The translations under genes were made by a program, and so were the position numbers. The notes beneath the pieces were generated by a model. It ran no database searches, was not told the DNA's origin, and saw only the letters and a list, made by a program, of their open reading frames with translations. From CAZMLC01 sp964567125 (lineage in GTDB: Bacteria > Verrucomicrobiota > Kiritimatiellia > RFP12 > UBA1067), in assembly GCA_964567125.1 (NCBI GenBank), contig CAZMLC010000025.1, positions 1 through 30,738 on the forward strand: DNA of 30,738 nt. The letters are read 5' to 3'. The stretch's first letter is position 1. The number at the start of each line of letters is the position of its first letter. Below are positions 15,587 through 25,275 of this stretch, piece after piece.

Positions 15587-16309
15587 TTACTCTTCGATAA
15601 CACGACCTTCACGTGACAGGATGACAACCTGCCAAGGAATCATTTTTCCGCTGTTGATCAGGGCTTGTTGAACAGCGGCAACAATCCCACCACAACAGGG
15701 CACCTCCATACGGACAACCGTCACCTTCCGAATGTCATTGACACGCAGAATTTCAGTGAGTTTCTCCGCGTAGTCACCCTCATCGAGTTTTGGACACCCG
15801 ATCAGCGTGACCTTGTTGCGCATAAAGCGCGCATGAAAATCAGCAAATGAGAAAGCAGTACAGTCAGCAGCAATCAACAATGATGCACCTTGCAAATAAG
15901 GAGCATTCGGTGAGACCAGTTTAATCTGTACAGGCCAGTTCGTCAACTGCGATGTTGCCGGCGTACCCACAGCACCAGCCGTAGCAGAAACCGGCTCAGG
16001 CGTTATGGAGAGCGTTGGCTTCAGTGCCTTTGCCATGGTCCCGGGACATCCGCAGGGCATCGGTGGCACAACCGCGGCCTGCCGCGCCTTGACAGCCTCT
16101 TCAGAGAAGGCCTCGGCCTCGCGTTCAACAATGCGGATGGCATCGGTCGGACAGGCAGGAAGACAGGCGCCCAATCCGTCACAATAAGAGTCGGAAACCA
16201 ACTTCGCCTTACCATTGATCATCTGAATCGCCCCCTCATGGCAGGCACTGACGCACAGCCCGCAGCCATTACACTTTTCCTGATCGATCTCAACGATTTT
16301 CCGTTTCAT
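15587..16309 (-). CDS. Ferredoxin-type electron donor of the Hcp operon
   Basis: A 240-residue protein with two N-terminal ferredoxin modules. The first, CNGCGLCVSACHEGAI (C13, C16, C19, C23), is complete. The second reads CDGLGACLPACP (C43, C49, C53), where the second cysteine of the usual motif is leucine; a CGCPG motif near residue 90 may supply ligands. The C-terminal half has cysteine motifs DCTAFSF, LIGCPKLDE and VPCCGGI, spaced as in proteins that bind another cluster. It probably passes electrons to Hcp, the job done by Hcr in E. coli; the gene order regulator-ferredoxin-hcp supports this. The start at 16309 has AAAAGGGGG a few bases upstream. It lies 16 bases behind the regulator. 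Confidence 0.88.
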   Translation of the reverse strand: MKRKIVEIDQEKCNGCGLCVSACHEGAIQMINGKAKLVSDSYCDGLGACLPACPTDAIRIVEREAEAFSEEAVKARQAAVVPPMPCGCPGTMAKALKPTLSITPEPVSATAGAVGTPATSQLTNWPVQIKLVSPNAPYLQGASLLIAADCTAFSFADFHARFMRNKVTLIGCPKLDEGDYAEKLTEILRVNDIRKVTVVRMEVPCCGGIVAAVQQALINSGKMIPWQVVILSREGRVIEE

Positions 16310-16325
16310 GCCAGCCCCCTTTTCG

Positions 16326-16748
16326 TTAATTTCCTACAGACTTCAACACATCGACAAGCGTCGTCTCTTTCATCATCGCAACCATACGATGACTCTCCGC
16401 CGCCATCCACCGTCCCAGCACACAGCAATTTCCTGGACACACGCCTGGATCCAACAGGCAATTCTTAATCGCCACGTCGCCATCAATCGCCTGATAAATA
16501 GCGTATACGGAAACCGCTTCAGGTTGATGCGCAAGCCGGATACCGCCCTGACCGCCACGCGTTGTATTGAGAATCCCGGCCCGCATCAGCTTCTGTACGA
16601 CCTTGGCCACATGATGCGTGGAAAAATGGAAGGTGCTGGAGATCTTCCGCGTGGAAAAAAAGGTCTCCTTGTTCTCCTGTTGCGCCAACCATGTGCAAAT
16701 ATGCAGTCCGATCGAAACGGCCTCTGATATGTTAAACATCGTTGTCAT
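16326..16748 (-). CDS. Rrf2-family Fe-S regulator of the Hcp operon
   Basis: A 140-residue Rrf2 protein (IscR/NsrR family). The winged helix covers about 8-72 (FSTRKISSTFHFSTHHVAKV then LMRAGILNTTRGGQGGIRL). Cysteines C97, C104 and C108/C109 in the CLLDPGVCPGNCC segment match the cluster-binding loop of the family. Such regulators sense NO or cluster status, so control of hcp in response to nitrosative stress is the likely role. The start at 16748 is chosen because GGAGGTGGTT directly precedes it; the frame extends to 16949 without support. It is the first gene of the operon, and a palindrome overlaps its promoter, suggesting autoregulation. Confidence 0.92.
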   Translation of the reverse strand: MTTMFNISEAVSIGLHICTWLAQQENKETFFSTRKISSTFHFSTHHVAKVVQKLMRAGILNTTRGGQGGIRLAHQPEAVSVYAIYQAIDGDVAIKNCLLDPGVCPGNCCVLGRWMAAESHRMVAMMKETTLVDVLKSVGN

Positions 16749-16781
16749 AACCACCTCCTCGTCAATCGCTCCTCGCGCTTG

Positions 16782-16803
16782 ATTTGGTATTACATTACCA
16801 AAT
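16782..16803. promoter_or_regulatory. Palindromic operator overlapping the Rrf2-operon -10
   Basis: ATTTGGTA (16782-16789), six bases, then TACCAAAT (16796-16803): a perfect 8+8 inverted repeat. It covers the -10 of the minus-strand promoter, the position expected for repression by the Rrf2 protein. Confidence 0.7.
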
Positions 16804-16820
16804 TGATTATGCAGTGTCAA
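16792..16820 (-). promoter_or_regulatory. Promoter of the Rrf2-ferredoxin-hcp operon
   Basis: On the minus strand a perfect -35 TTGACA (16815-16820) is followed after 17 bases by TAATGT (16792-16797). The -10 is weak and is embedded in the palindrome. The 5' leader would be about 35-40 bases, ending in a strong ribosome-binding site. Confidence 0.65.
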
Positions 16821-17000
16821 CAGGCTGCACAAAAATTCGTTATTTTTTTTAATCGCCCCTTTCTGCATAGCCAAAAAACCGGATTCAGTCACGTTCGATT
16901 TATTGTTCCAGGAGTCGAGGAAATTGTGTTGCCTCACCATGCTGTACATGTTACTGTGGCGCTAAGTTAGGTGGTGTCATAGGTGTCCAAGGAGTCAACA

Positions 17001-20000
17001 ATGCGTTTAGTTCCCGTGTTGCTGCTAAGTGTGATGGTTGCGCCTGTCTACGCGGGGATCGTCATCAGCGAGCTGATGTACAATCCGATCGGTGGCGAGA
17101 CCAACGAGTTCGTTGAGGTCTTGAACACAGGGTCCACACCTACAACGTTGAGCGGCTGGCAGCTCAAAAACGGCATTGCCTACACCTTCCCCACTCCGAC
17201 CGTCCTAGATGCCGGCGCGTATGCGGTCGTCGCGGTGAACCCGGCAGCCTTTACCCTCCGCTATGGCGCGCGTAGCAATCTGCTGGCTGGCACCTATTCG
17301 GGCCAGCTCAGCAACAGTGGCGAGACGATCACGCTTGCGGACGCAGCAGGAATAACACAGTTCTCCGTGACGTACGGCGATAAAGCGCCGTGGCCTCTTG
17401 AAGCGGATGGTTTTGGCAGTTCGCTGGTCCTGAACAATCTGGAAGCCGATCCGAATCAAGGCACCAACTGGATCGCCAGCGTCCGCTATCTCGGTTCGCC
17501 GGGCGAAGCCGATACGCCCATCGCGCACGACGTTGTTATCAATGAAATCCTCGCGCACACGGATCCGCCGCAGGAGGATGCGGTCGAACTGAAGAATATT
17601 ACAACCAACGCGATCTCCATTGCCGGCTGGTATTTGAGCGACGACAACACCGCGCGTAAAAAATACCGATTTCCCGCAGGAACGATCCTCCCGCCGCACG
17701 GCTATATCGTGGTCTACCAGCACCAACTCGCCACCGGACTGGTCCCGTTTGCCCTCAGCGCAAAAGGCGAGGGCCTTTACCTCACCGAAGCCGATGCAAA
17801 CGACCAGCTTCAACGCTACGTTGATTTCTACGTTTACGAACCTTCCAAGAACGGCGTCTCGTTCGGCCGCTATCCCGATGGTACCGGCGAATTTCTGACA
17901 CTTGCCGCGCCAACCTTTGGCGTCAATGCGCCGGCGACCGTGGAAGAATTTTGCACAGGGACCGGTGCGCGCAACAGCGGTCCTAAAGTCGGCCCCGTTG
18001 TGATCAACGAAATCATGTACCATCCCGCAGACACAAATACCGCCGGACGAATGCCCTCTGAATTTGTCGAGTTGCTCAACATCTCAGCACAAGCAGTCCC
18101 GCTCTACAACAGTGAAGAACCGACCAACACCTGGACGCTCACAGGCGGTGTCAGTTACACCTTCCCGACTAACATGGTTCTCCAGCCCGGAGCCTTCTTG
18201 CTCGTTGTCGAGACCAATGATCTCGCAGGATTCCGCGCCAGCTACGCCGTGCCCGCCAATGTCGTGATCCTGGGGCCGTGGACAAAAAGCCTCAATAACG
18301 GCGGCGATACGATCCGCGTACGGGTCCCAAACACGGTTGAAGAAGACAATACGATCGGACGCTATGTCGTCGATGAAGTCACCTACCGCGACCAGTTGCC
18401 GTGGCCCCTTGCCGCCGACGGTCTCGGCGGCTCACTCGAGCGCACTGACGCCACCGCCTATGGCAATACCGCGGCGAATTGGCACGCCACCCCCACGATC
18501 GCCACGCCCGGCACGACCAATTCCTTCTACCTGCCGCCAGGCTCGATCGTCATCAGTGAGGTCATGGCGCTGAACCGCAGCACGTTGCGCGATAGCGACG
18601 GCGACTTTTCGGATTGGATTGAGCTCTACAACACCAGTTTTCAGACGGTCTCGCTTAAAGGCTGGCACCTGACGGATCAAGCCGCGAATCCCACGCTGTG
18701 GACCTTCCCCGATATTTCAATAGCACCTTACGGGCATCTCCTGATCTTTGCCTCTTCAAAAAACAAAATCGGTCCGAATGGAGAACTGCACACCAATTTT
18801 TCACTCGATTCGACGGGAGAATACCTCGCACTCTTTCGCAGTGATCTCACCTGCGAAGCCGCCTTCTCCCCCGCATATCCCTCCCTTTTACCCGACATCA
18901 GCTACGGCTATGACCGGATCGGGACCCGCATCGTGACGCCAGTCCGCCCCGGTATCCCCGGACACTACCTCGTGCCGACAAATGCCGCTGCGCTCCCCGG
19001 CAACTGGACACAGACAACCTTTGACGACTCGACGTGGAAATCCGCAGGAAATGGCGTGGGATACGATACAGATCCTGATTATCGGCCCTATTTCGAAACC
19101 GATCTTTACAGCGAGATGTACAACAAGCAGGCTTCCGCCTTTGTGCGCTACACGTTTACCCTCGACGATGCCGCCACCATCACGCGCATCCTTTTGCGTC
19201 TCAAATACGAAGATGGCGTGATCGCCTGGCTGAATGGCGTCAAGGTTGCATCGGGTACAGCTCCGGCATCCCCTGCATGGAACTCCGTGGCCACCTCGAC
19301 GCGTTCGGAGACGCTTGCCGTGAGCTACACGGATTTCAATCTCGATGCCTATGCCTATCTGCTCACCACAGGAACCAATGTTCTGGCCTTGCAAGCGCTC
19401 AATGTGACCACGAACAGCTCCGACCTGCTGCTGGCCACTGAACTGCGCCTCTCCTGGGCACCGGCCATAGTCACTCGCACCCCTGTCGCTGCAGGTTCAG
19501 CCGGACGTTACCTCGTGCCGACCAATGCCGCCTCACTCGCGGCCGAATGGGCCTCGATTGCGTTTGATGATCAGACCTGGAAGTCTGCAGGAAATGGCGT
19601 GGGATACGATACAGGAACCAGTTACGACAGTCTGATCCAATCCGACCTCTATGCGGAAATGTACGGGAAACAGCCTTCTGTCTTTGTCCGTTATCCCTTT
19701 GTCATCACCAATTGTACAGAGATTTACGAGGCGATTCTGCGCGTCAAATTCGATGACGGCATTGTTGTATGGCTGAATGGCATGCGCGTCATGACCAACA
19801 ACGTCCCCGATTCACAGCTCTGGAACGCATACGCGTTGACATCCCGCAGTGCAACCCAGACCTTTTTGAATTACAACCTGTCCTCTTCAATCCCGCTACT
19901 GGTGAATGGCACGAATATCCTGGCCTTCCACGTGTTAAACAGCTCGTTAAACAGTTCTGATCTGCTGATGCAGAGTGAACTGTCGCTTTCATGGAAACCC

Positions 20001-23000
20001 GCGACGGAATCGCCGGTACTCGTGCCCGGCTATCTCGCGGCGCCCTCGCCAGATTCGTTAAATACAGCCGCGTATACCAGCGTAACCCTCTCGCCTGTAC
20101 TCTCCGCGCCGGGCGGCCTCTTCACAGGCATATTAACGGTTACCGCGACCTGCGCGCAGGCCGAAGCTGTGCTCTACTATACGTGCGACGGATCACTGCC
20201 CACCGAACAGTCGCTGCGCTATATCGATCCCCTTGTGATCGCGGACGAGACGGAACTCCTGATCCGTGCCTTTGCCCCTGGCCTGGCTCCTAGTCCTGTT
20301 GTCTCCGCGGTCTATCGCCGCAGTTTCCTAGGCATCAACGAAGTCATGGCCAGCAATGTCATGGCACATCCTGAAATCGCCGATTTCGCCGACTTCAGCG
20401 ACTGGATTGAGCTCTATAACGGCGGCACGAACACGATCGACCTCAGCGGCTACCATCTCTCCGACAATCTGGAATCGCCCTTCCGCTGGCGCATTCCCGA
20501 TGGCGCGACCATCCCGGCGGGCGGTCACCTGCGCATCTGGGCTGATGGGTTTGACGCCAAACCCGGCATTACCATGACGCGCGATTTCTGGCCCAACTAC
20601 ACCTTCACGACCCGTTCCTACCACGCAAACTTTAAACTGGCTGGCGAAGGCGAACAGATCGGACTCTTCACGCCACGCGGCACCCTTGTTGACAGCGTCA
20701 CCTTTGGTGTCCAGCAGGATGATATCTCGTTTGGCCGCCTTCCGGATGGCGGCCCGACCTGGGGCTATTTCGGCGAATCCACTGCCGGCACCACCAATCG
20801 CGGTCCCCAGCTTGCACAAAACCTGCATCGCGCCCCCGCCGTGACCATCACGCCCGTCGACCCGCTCTTTGTGGAGAGCCCCACCTTGGTGACGCTCGTC
20901 GCGGACGCCAGCGTCTCCGCGATCCGCTACACGCTCGACAGCAGTCAGCCGACTTCAGCCTCCCTGCTCTACACCAACGCCTTCCTAATCACGACCACAA
21001 CGGTTGTGTGCGCACGCGCCTTTGCCAACGGCCTCCATCCCAGCCCTGTCACCACCCGCACTTTTCTCATCGGTTCACGCAAACCCGATTTGCCCATCGT
21101 ATCGGTTGTCATCGATCCCCTGCTGCTTTTTGACCCGGTCTACGGCATCTACGCCAATGCGCTGAAAGGCCGCGACGTACCTGGCACTATCCAGTTCTGT
21201 ACCACGCCGTCGAACACGGCATTCCAGGCTGGCGCCGGTTTCCGCCTCTACAGTCTCAATACGTTTCTCAAGGCGCAGAAACCGCTCACCGTCAAATTCA
21301 GCGGAAAATATGGAACCTCCGAGATTGCCTATCCTCTCTTTCCTGAAAAACCCTTGGGGCTCTTTGATCGCTTTGTTTTGCGGAACGGGAACGACGACTG
21401 GTCCGTGGCCTTTCTGCGCGATACCCTGGGACAAAAGATGCTCATGGGCGCCATCAACAACGCTGTGCAGGGCTACCGTCCCTGCGCCAGCTACCTGAAT
21501 GGCGCCTATTACGGACTAATCAATATCCAAGAGAAGATGGATGAAGTCTACTGCGCAAAAAATTACAACATCCCGCTGGAAAATATCGATTTCTTTGAAA
21601 ACGATGGCACCACGGGCGATGAATTGCTCGACTACGGCACAGCCGACAGCTGGAATGCGCTGGTCGCCTTTCTAGGCGCCAACAGCCTGGCGGATCCGGC
21701 GAACTATGCCTACGTCACGAGTCAGGTCGACATCGAGGATCTCGTCGACTACGTGGCGGGACAGGTCTTCGCGGACGATATCGCCTGGTCGCACAACCGC
21801 AAATGGTGGCGCGACCGCACGCCTGGCGGAAAATGGCGCTGGTGTTTTGTGGACCTTGATCGCGCCTTCGGCAATGTCAACGATAACCGAATGTCCAGCA
21901 TGGCGTCGGGCATGGTCGTCTTCCGCGAACTGCTGCGCAATTCAGAATTCAAAGCCTACTGCGGTCAGCGTCTGATGGCCCACCTCAACAGCTCGTTCAG
22001 TACGAACCGTATCCTGCCGATTATCGACGCGGAAGCGTCATTGATCCGCAATGAAATCATTGAACACGCCAAGCTCTATGCGTCGAAGGGCGGCATCTCC
22101 TCCGTTACAGCCTGGGACAACAACATTGAAACCATACGGAACTTCGCACGCCAGCGTCCAGCTATCGCCATGCAGCATGTGGCGGATTATTTCGCTGGCG
22201 GACAGACGGCGCAGATTCAGGTCGGACTCGGCGGCGGACGCGTCCTCGCCAATCACGTGCCGCTGCGCGACACTGCGACCAACGCACTGCTCGCCGGCGT
22301 GCCGGTCACGCTAACGGCGGTCCCGCCCATCGGCCAGACCTTTGCCTATTGGCGCATCAGCGGCGGCACGACCGCGCTCGCGGGCAAAAATTCGACGTGG
22401 CGCTACACCGTTCCGACCAATGAGGTGCCCGGCTGGAATCAACCCGCCTTCACGGACACTGCATGGCCCTCGGGCGCTGGACAGCTCGGCTATGGCGATG
22501 GTGATGAAAGTACCGTCATCGGTGCTTCCTCCAATCTGATCACCGCGGCCTATTTCCGCAAGACAATCGTGGTCAACAACGCCGCCGCCATCAACGCGAT
22601 GGATCTGCAACTGCTCAGCGACGACGGCGCCATCGTCTACCTCAACGGCACGGAAATCCTGCGGTATAACATGCCGACAGGCCTCGTCACCTACACAACC
22701 CTCGCGCTGACCAACATCACCAGCACCAGCACCCCAAACGAGAACGACTACCTCCCCTTCACGATCGCCCCCATCACGTTCCTCGAAGGGACCAATGTGC
22801 TGGCCGTCGAAATCCATCAATCCGCAGTGAACTACACGGACTTGGGATTTGATTTACAGGCCACGGTTTCCCGCAGCACTGACGGCGTGACCACGAACAC
22901 TTCGCCCGTTCTCACCTTCATTCCCGACAGTGCCGCACCGCTCAGCATAACCGCCGTTTTCACGCTCACGCATGAAAACCTGCTGCCTGCGACAGTCACC

Positions 23001-25157
23001 AACACGTTGACCCTCACGGCGGACGGTTCGCCGTGGTTTGCGACAGGCGATATTTTCGTGCCCTCCAACACCTGCCTCATGGTTGAACCGGGCATCACCA
23101 TCCTGATGCCCCAGCAGGCCAGCATCTATGTGCAAGGTCGCCTCTCGCTCACCGGTACACCAGAAGCCCCCGTGCGCATCGATGCCAACACCAACCTGAA
23201 CGCCAACGCGCGCATCTACACCGACCCAGCACTGGCCGATGCCACGGATAATCTCGGACGCTGGGGAGGCATCGCCTTCAACCATGCAGACCATCCCGGC
23301 ACGCTGTCCAACGTGGTGATCCGCAGCGCGACGCTCGCCGCAGCCGACCCCGTCAACATGAAGGCCGCGATCAGCGCGTTCCGTTCCGATCTCCACCTCT
23401 ACGGACTCGACATTGATGACACCGCGCTGCCTATTTTCGTGCAGGAAGGTAACGCCACAATTCTGGAAAAGAGCCGCATTCGCATCGCGGTTATCGGCGA
23501 TTGCATCAACATCAAACGCGCACGATATGCCCGCGTTGAAAATAATGAATTTTCATCCGCGGGAGTGACCATCGACACCGATGCGGTTGACTACGACGGC
23601 ATCCAGGGCGGTATCATCCGCAACAATTACATCCACGATTTTATGGGCGACAACAACGACGGCATCGACATCGGCGAAGGCACCATCGACCTGCTGATTG
23701 AGAGCAACCGCATTGAGCGCTGCTTTGACAAAGCGGTCTCCGTCGGGCAAGCCTCCAGCGTGATCGCACGTCGCAACATTATCCAATCCGTGGATATGGG
23801 CTTCGGCGTTAAGGATGCAGGCTCCTATGCCTATGTCGAACAGAACACCTTCCGCTCAATCAGCCACGCAATCGCCTGTTACGAAAAGAACCTCGGAGCC
23901 GGTGGCGGCGTCGCGCACATAACGTCGAGCGTGATCTCACACCCGCTGCTGGCTCCGTTCACCTGCGACAGTTTTTCCGCGTTAACTGTTGACTATACGC
24001 TCTGCGATACCGCGTGGACTATCCCCGATGAAGCGACGTTTAGCGCACAGCCCTTTGATGGCACGTGGGATAATGTCTCCTACACACACTGCCAAACAGC
24101 GGAACCGCAGTTCCTGCGTCCCAGCCGCGCAAACTTCGCGCTCCAAGTCGGCTCCGCCGCCATCGATGCCGCCAATCCTGCGCTGCCCATCGACGCCGAT
24201 GGTTCGCCGGCGGATTGCGGCGCCATCGCCTTTAACTGGAATGAAGGGCATGCCGTGTTCAGCGAGATCCTCTATGCGCCCAATGCAACAAACGGCATCA
24301 CCCCGCCTGAATTCATCGAACTCACCAATCCCGGCCGCGCTGCGCTTGATCTCTCCGGCTACACCTTTTCGCAAGGCATTGATTTCACCTTTCCCGCCGG
24401 CGCGGTATTGCCGCCTGGTCAGACGATAACCCTCTTCTCTGGAACAGGAAACAGTTCGTCAAACCGCTTCTACTTTATCGGTGCACTCGACAATATGGGC
24501 GAAACACTCACGCTCATCGACAGCGTTTCAAATGAAATCGACCGCGTCGTCTACTCCTTTGCCGCGCCCTGGCCCTTGGCGGCATCGACGGACGGACGTT
24601 CGCTCGAACTACTCCATCCGCACCTTGACAATGCGCGTCCGGAGAACTGGGTCGCGAGTCCCGAATTGAACGGAACGCCTGACCGTGCCGCCGCGAATCC
24701 TGATCCCGCTGTAACGACCGTGCCGGCTTGGTGGCTCAACACCTATGCGCAGCTCACGCCCGGCGTTTCACTCGACACCGCGGCCCTGCTCGATCTCGAC
24801 GGCGACGGCAAAAACGCCTATGAAGAGTACATCGCGGGCACCGATCCGACCTCCGCCACCGACTATTTCGCTATTCTTCTAAGGACGGGGCAGTCGCAGA
24901 ATACGCCGTCTATGAGACTGCTTTCACAATCACCGTCCGCAGGATTGACCATCGAAGTGCCCACGCAGATCGCAGGTCCGCTCTACCAAGGTCGTCAGCG
25001 CTATTACACCCTCGAAAGCGCAGCGTCGCTCGCGCTGTCTGATTGGATCCCCATTGCCGGCTTTGAAAACCGCCCCGCAACGGGCGAACCGCTGCTCTAC
25101 ACGGTTCCCTTTACCCAGCCGACGGCCTTCTACCGCGTGCGCGTTGAACTGCGTTAA
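17001..25157 (+). CDS. Giant secreted protein with lamin-tail, CotH kinase and beta-helix domains
   Basis: A 2718-residue exported mosaic. Signal peptide MRLVPVLLLSVMVAPVYA; AAGGAG lies six bases before the ATG at 17001. Reading along: lamin-tail-like domains (signature INEIMYHP / SEVMALN / FVELLN) at about 19-150, 176-320, 332-507, 515-634, 1110-1267 and 2417-2560; beta-sandwich repeats with YLNG/WLNG and GTNVLA motifs at about 654-820, 835-1000 and 1799-1957; chitobiase-C-like domains at 1031-1107 and 1280-1357; a CotH domain at about 1365-1730 with catalytic-type FVDLDRAFG (D1618, D1620); a right-handed beta-helix at about 2007-2410; and a calcium-loop motif DLDGDGKNAYEEY at 2598. CotH proteins phosphorylate proteins in spores. 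Here a cell-surface adhesion, matrix or polysaccharide-binding role is only inferred. Confidence 0.88.
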   Translation: MRLVPVLLLSVMVAPVYAGIVISELMYNPIGGETNEFVEVLNTGSTPTTLSGWQLKNGIAYTFPTPTVLDAGAYAVVAVNPAAFTLRYGARSNLLAGTYSGQLSNSGETITLADAAGITQFSVTYGDKAPWPLEADGFGSSLVLNNLEADPNQGTNWIASVRYLGSPGEADTPIAHDVVINEILAHTDPPQEDAVELKNITTNAISIAGWYLSDDNTARKKYRFPAGTILPPHGYIVVYQHQLATGLVPFALSAKGEGLYLTEADANDQLQRYVDFYVYEPSKNGVSFGRYPDGTGEFLTLAAPTFGVNAPATVEEFCTGTGARNSGPKVGPVVINEIMYHPADTNTAGRMPSEFVELLNISAQAVPLYNSEEPTNTWTLTGGVSYTFPTNMVLQPGAFLLVVETNDLAGFRASYAVPANVVILGPWTKSLNNGGDTIRVRVPNTVEEDNTIGRYVVDEVTYRDQLPWPLAADGLGGSLERTDATAYGNTAANWHATPTIATPGTTNSFYLPPGSIVISEVMALNRSTLRDSDGDFSDWIELYNTSFQTVSLKGWHLTDQAANPTLWTFPDISIAPYGHLLIFASSKNKIGPNGELHTNFSLDSTGEYLALFRSDLTCEAAFSPAYPSLLPDISYGYDRIGTRIVTPVRPGIPGHYLVPTNAAALPGNWTQTTFDDSTWKSAGNGVGYDTDPDYRPYFETDLYSEMYNKQASAFVRYTFTLDDAATITRILLRLKYEDGVIAWLNGVKVASGTAPASPAWNSVATSTRSETLAVSYTDFNLDAYAYLLTTGTNVLALQALNVTTNSSDLLLATELRLSWAPAIVTRTPVAAGSAGRYLVPTNAASLAAEWASIAFDDQTWKSAGNGVGYDTGTSYDSLIQSDLYAEMYGKQPSVFVRYPFVITNCTEIYEAILRVKFDDGIVVWLNGMRVMTNNVPDSQLWNAYALTSRSATQTFLNYNLSSSIPLLVNGTNILAFHVLNSSLNSSDLLMQSELSLSWKPATESPVLVPGYLAAPSPDSLNTAAYTSVTLSPVLSAPGGLFTGILTVTATCAQAEAVLYYTCDGSLPTEQSLRYIDPLVIADETELLIRAFAPGLAPSPVVSAVYRRSFLGINEVMASNVMAHPEIADFADFSDWIELYNGGTNTIDLSGYHLSDNLESPFRWRIPDGATIPAGGHLRIWADGFDAKPGITMTRDFWPNYTFTTRSYHANFKLAGEGEQIGLFTPRGTLVDSVTFGVQQDDISFGRLPDGGPTWGYFGESTAGTTNRGPQLAQNLHRAPAVTITPVDPLFVESPTLVTLVADASVSAIRYTLDSSQPTSASLLYTNAFLITTTTVVCARAFANGLHPSPVTTRTFLIGSRKPDLPIVSVVIDPLLLFDPVYGIYANALKGRDVPGTIQFCTTPSNTAFQAGAGFRLYSLNTFLKAQKPLTVKFSGKYGTSEIAYPLFPEKPLGLFDRFVLRNGNDDWSVAFLRDTLGQKMLMGAINNAVQGYRPCASYLNGAYYGLINIQEKMDEVYCAKNYNIPLENIDFFENDGTTGDELLDYGTADSWNALVAFLGANSLADPANYAYVTSQVDIEDLVDYVAGQVFADDIAWSHNRKWWRDRTPGGKWRWCFVDLDRAFGNVNDNRMSSMASGMVVFRELLRNSEFKAYCGQRLMAHLNSSFSTNRILPIIDAEASLIRNEIIEHAKLYASKGGISSVTAWDNNIETIRNFARQRPAIAMQHVADYFAGGQTAQIQVGLGGGRVLANHVPLRDTATNALLAGVPVTLTAVPPIGQTFAYWRISGGTTALAGKNSTWRYTVPTNEVPGWNQPAFTDTAWPSGAGQLGYGDGDESTVIGASSNLITAAYFRKTIVVNNAAAINAMDLQLLSDDGAIVYLNGTEILRYNMPTGLVTYTTLALTNITSTSTPNENDYLPFTIAPITFLEGTNVLAVEIHQSAVNYTDLGFDLQATVSRSTDGVTTNTSPVLTFIPDSAAPLSITAVFTLTHENLLPATVTNTLTLTADGSPWFATGDIFVPSNTCLMVEPGITILMPQQASIYVQGRLSLTGTPEAPVRIDANTNLNANARIYTDPALADATDNLGRWGGIAFNHADHPGTLSNVVIRSATLAAADPVNMKAAISAFRSDLHLYGLDIDDTALPIFVQEGNATILEKSRIRIAVIGDCINIKRARYARVENNEFSSAGVTIDTDAVDYDGIQGGIIRNNYIHDFMGDNNDGIDIGEGTIDLLIESNRIERCFDKAVSVGQASSVIARRNIIQSVDMGFGVKDAGSYAYVEQNTFRSISHAIACYEKNLGAGGGVAHITSSVISHPLLAPFTCDSFSALTVDYTLCDTAWTIPDEATFSAQPFDGTWDNVSYTHCQTAEPQFLRPSRANFALQVGSAAIDAANPALPIDADGSPADCGAIAFNWNEGHAVFSEILYAPNATNGITPPEFIELTNPGRAALDLSGYTFSQGIDFTFPAGAVLPPGQTITLFSGTGNSSSNRFYFIGALDNMGETLTLIDSVSNEIDRVVYSFAAPWPLAASTDGRSLELLHPHLDNARPENWVASPELNGTPDRAAANPDPAVTTVPAWWLNTYAQLTPGVSLDTAALLDLDGDGKNAYEEYIAGTDPTSATDYFAILLRTGQSQNTPSMRLLSQSPSAGLTIEVPTQIAGPLYQGRQRYYTLESAASLALSDWIPIAGFENRPATGEPLLYTVPFTQPTAFYRVRVELR
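19044..19071 (+). repeat. 28-base exact repeat inside the giant gene, copy 1
   Basis: The 28 bases encode part of the motif KSAGNGVGYDT in the first beta-sandwich repeat. They recur exactly at 19587-19614, 543 bases (181 codons) downstream, in the second repeat. It marks a fairly recent in-frame tandem duplication. Confidence 0.9.
19587..19614 (+). repeat. 28-base exact repeat inside the giant gene, copy 2
   Basis: Identical to 19044-19071. The surrounding domain is otherwise diverged at the DNA level, so this short block is either constrained or homogenised by gene conversion. Confidence 0.9.
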
Positions 25158-25174
25158 GGCGGACGCGCGTTTTT
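25137..25174 (+). terminator. Probable terminator of the giant gene
   Basis: An 8-base-pair GC-rich stem with two G-T pairs (25137-25144 with 25163-25170), loop of 18 bases, followed by TTTTTC. It overlaps the last codons and stop of the gene. The long loop and wobble pairs make this moderate evidence. Confidence 0.4.
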
Positions 25175-25275
25175 CTTCATTTTACGCATGGACAACGCAG
25201 AGAAAAAAGAGCATCATACGCACTTTTATTTTATCCCGGATAGCTTCGGGATCGATCAAGCAGAATGTGGTAACG

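Noticed and set aside
25233..25252. Hairpin ATCCCGGA-TAGC-TTCGGGAT upstream of the membrane-protein gene
   Set aside because: Only eight pairs including a wobble, no T-run after it on the plus strand, and no riboswitch features; left unannotated.
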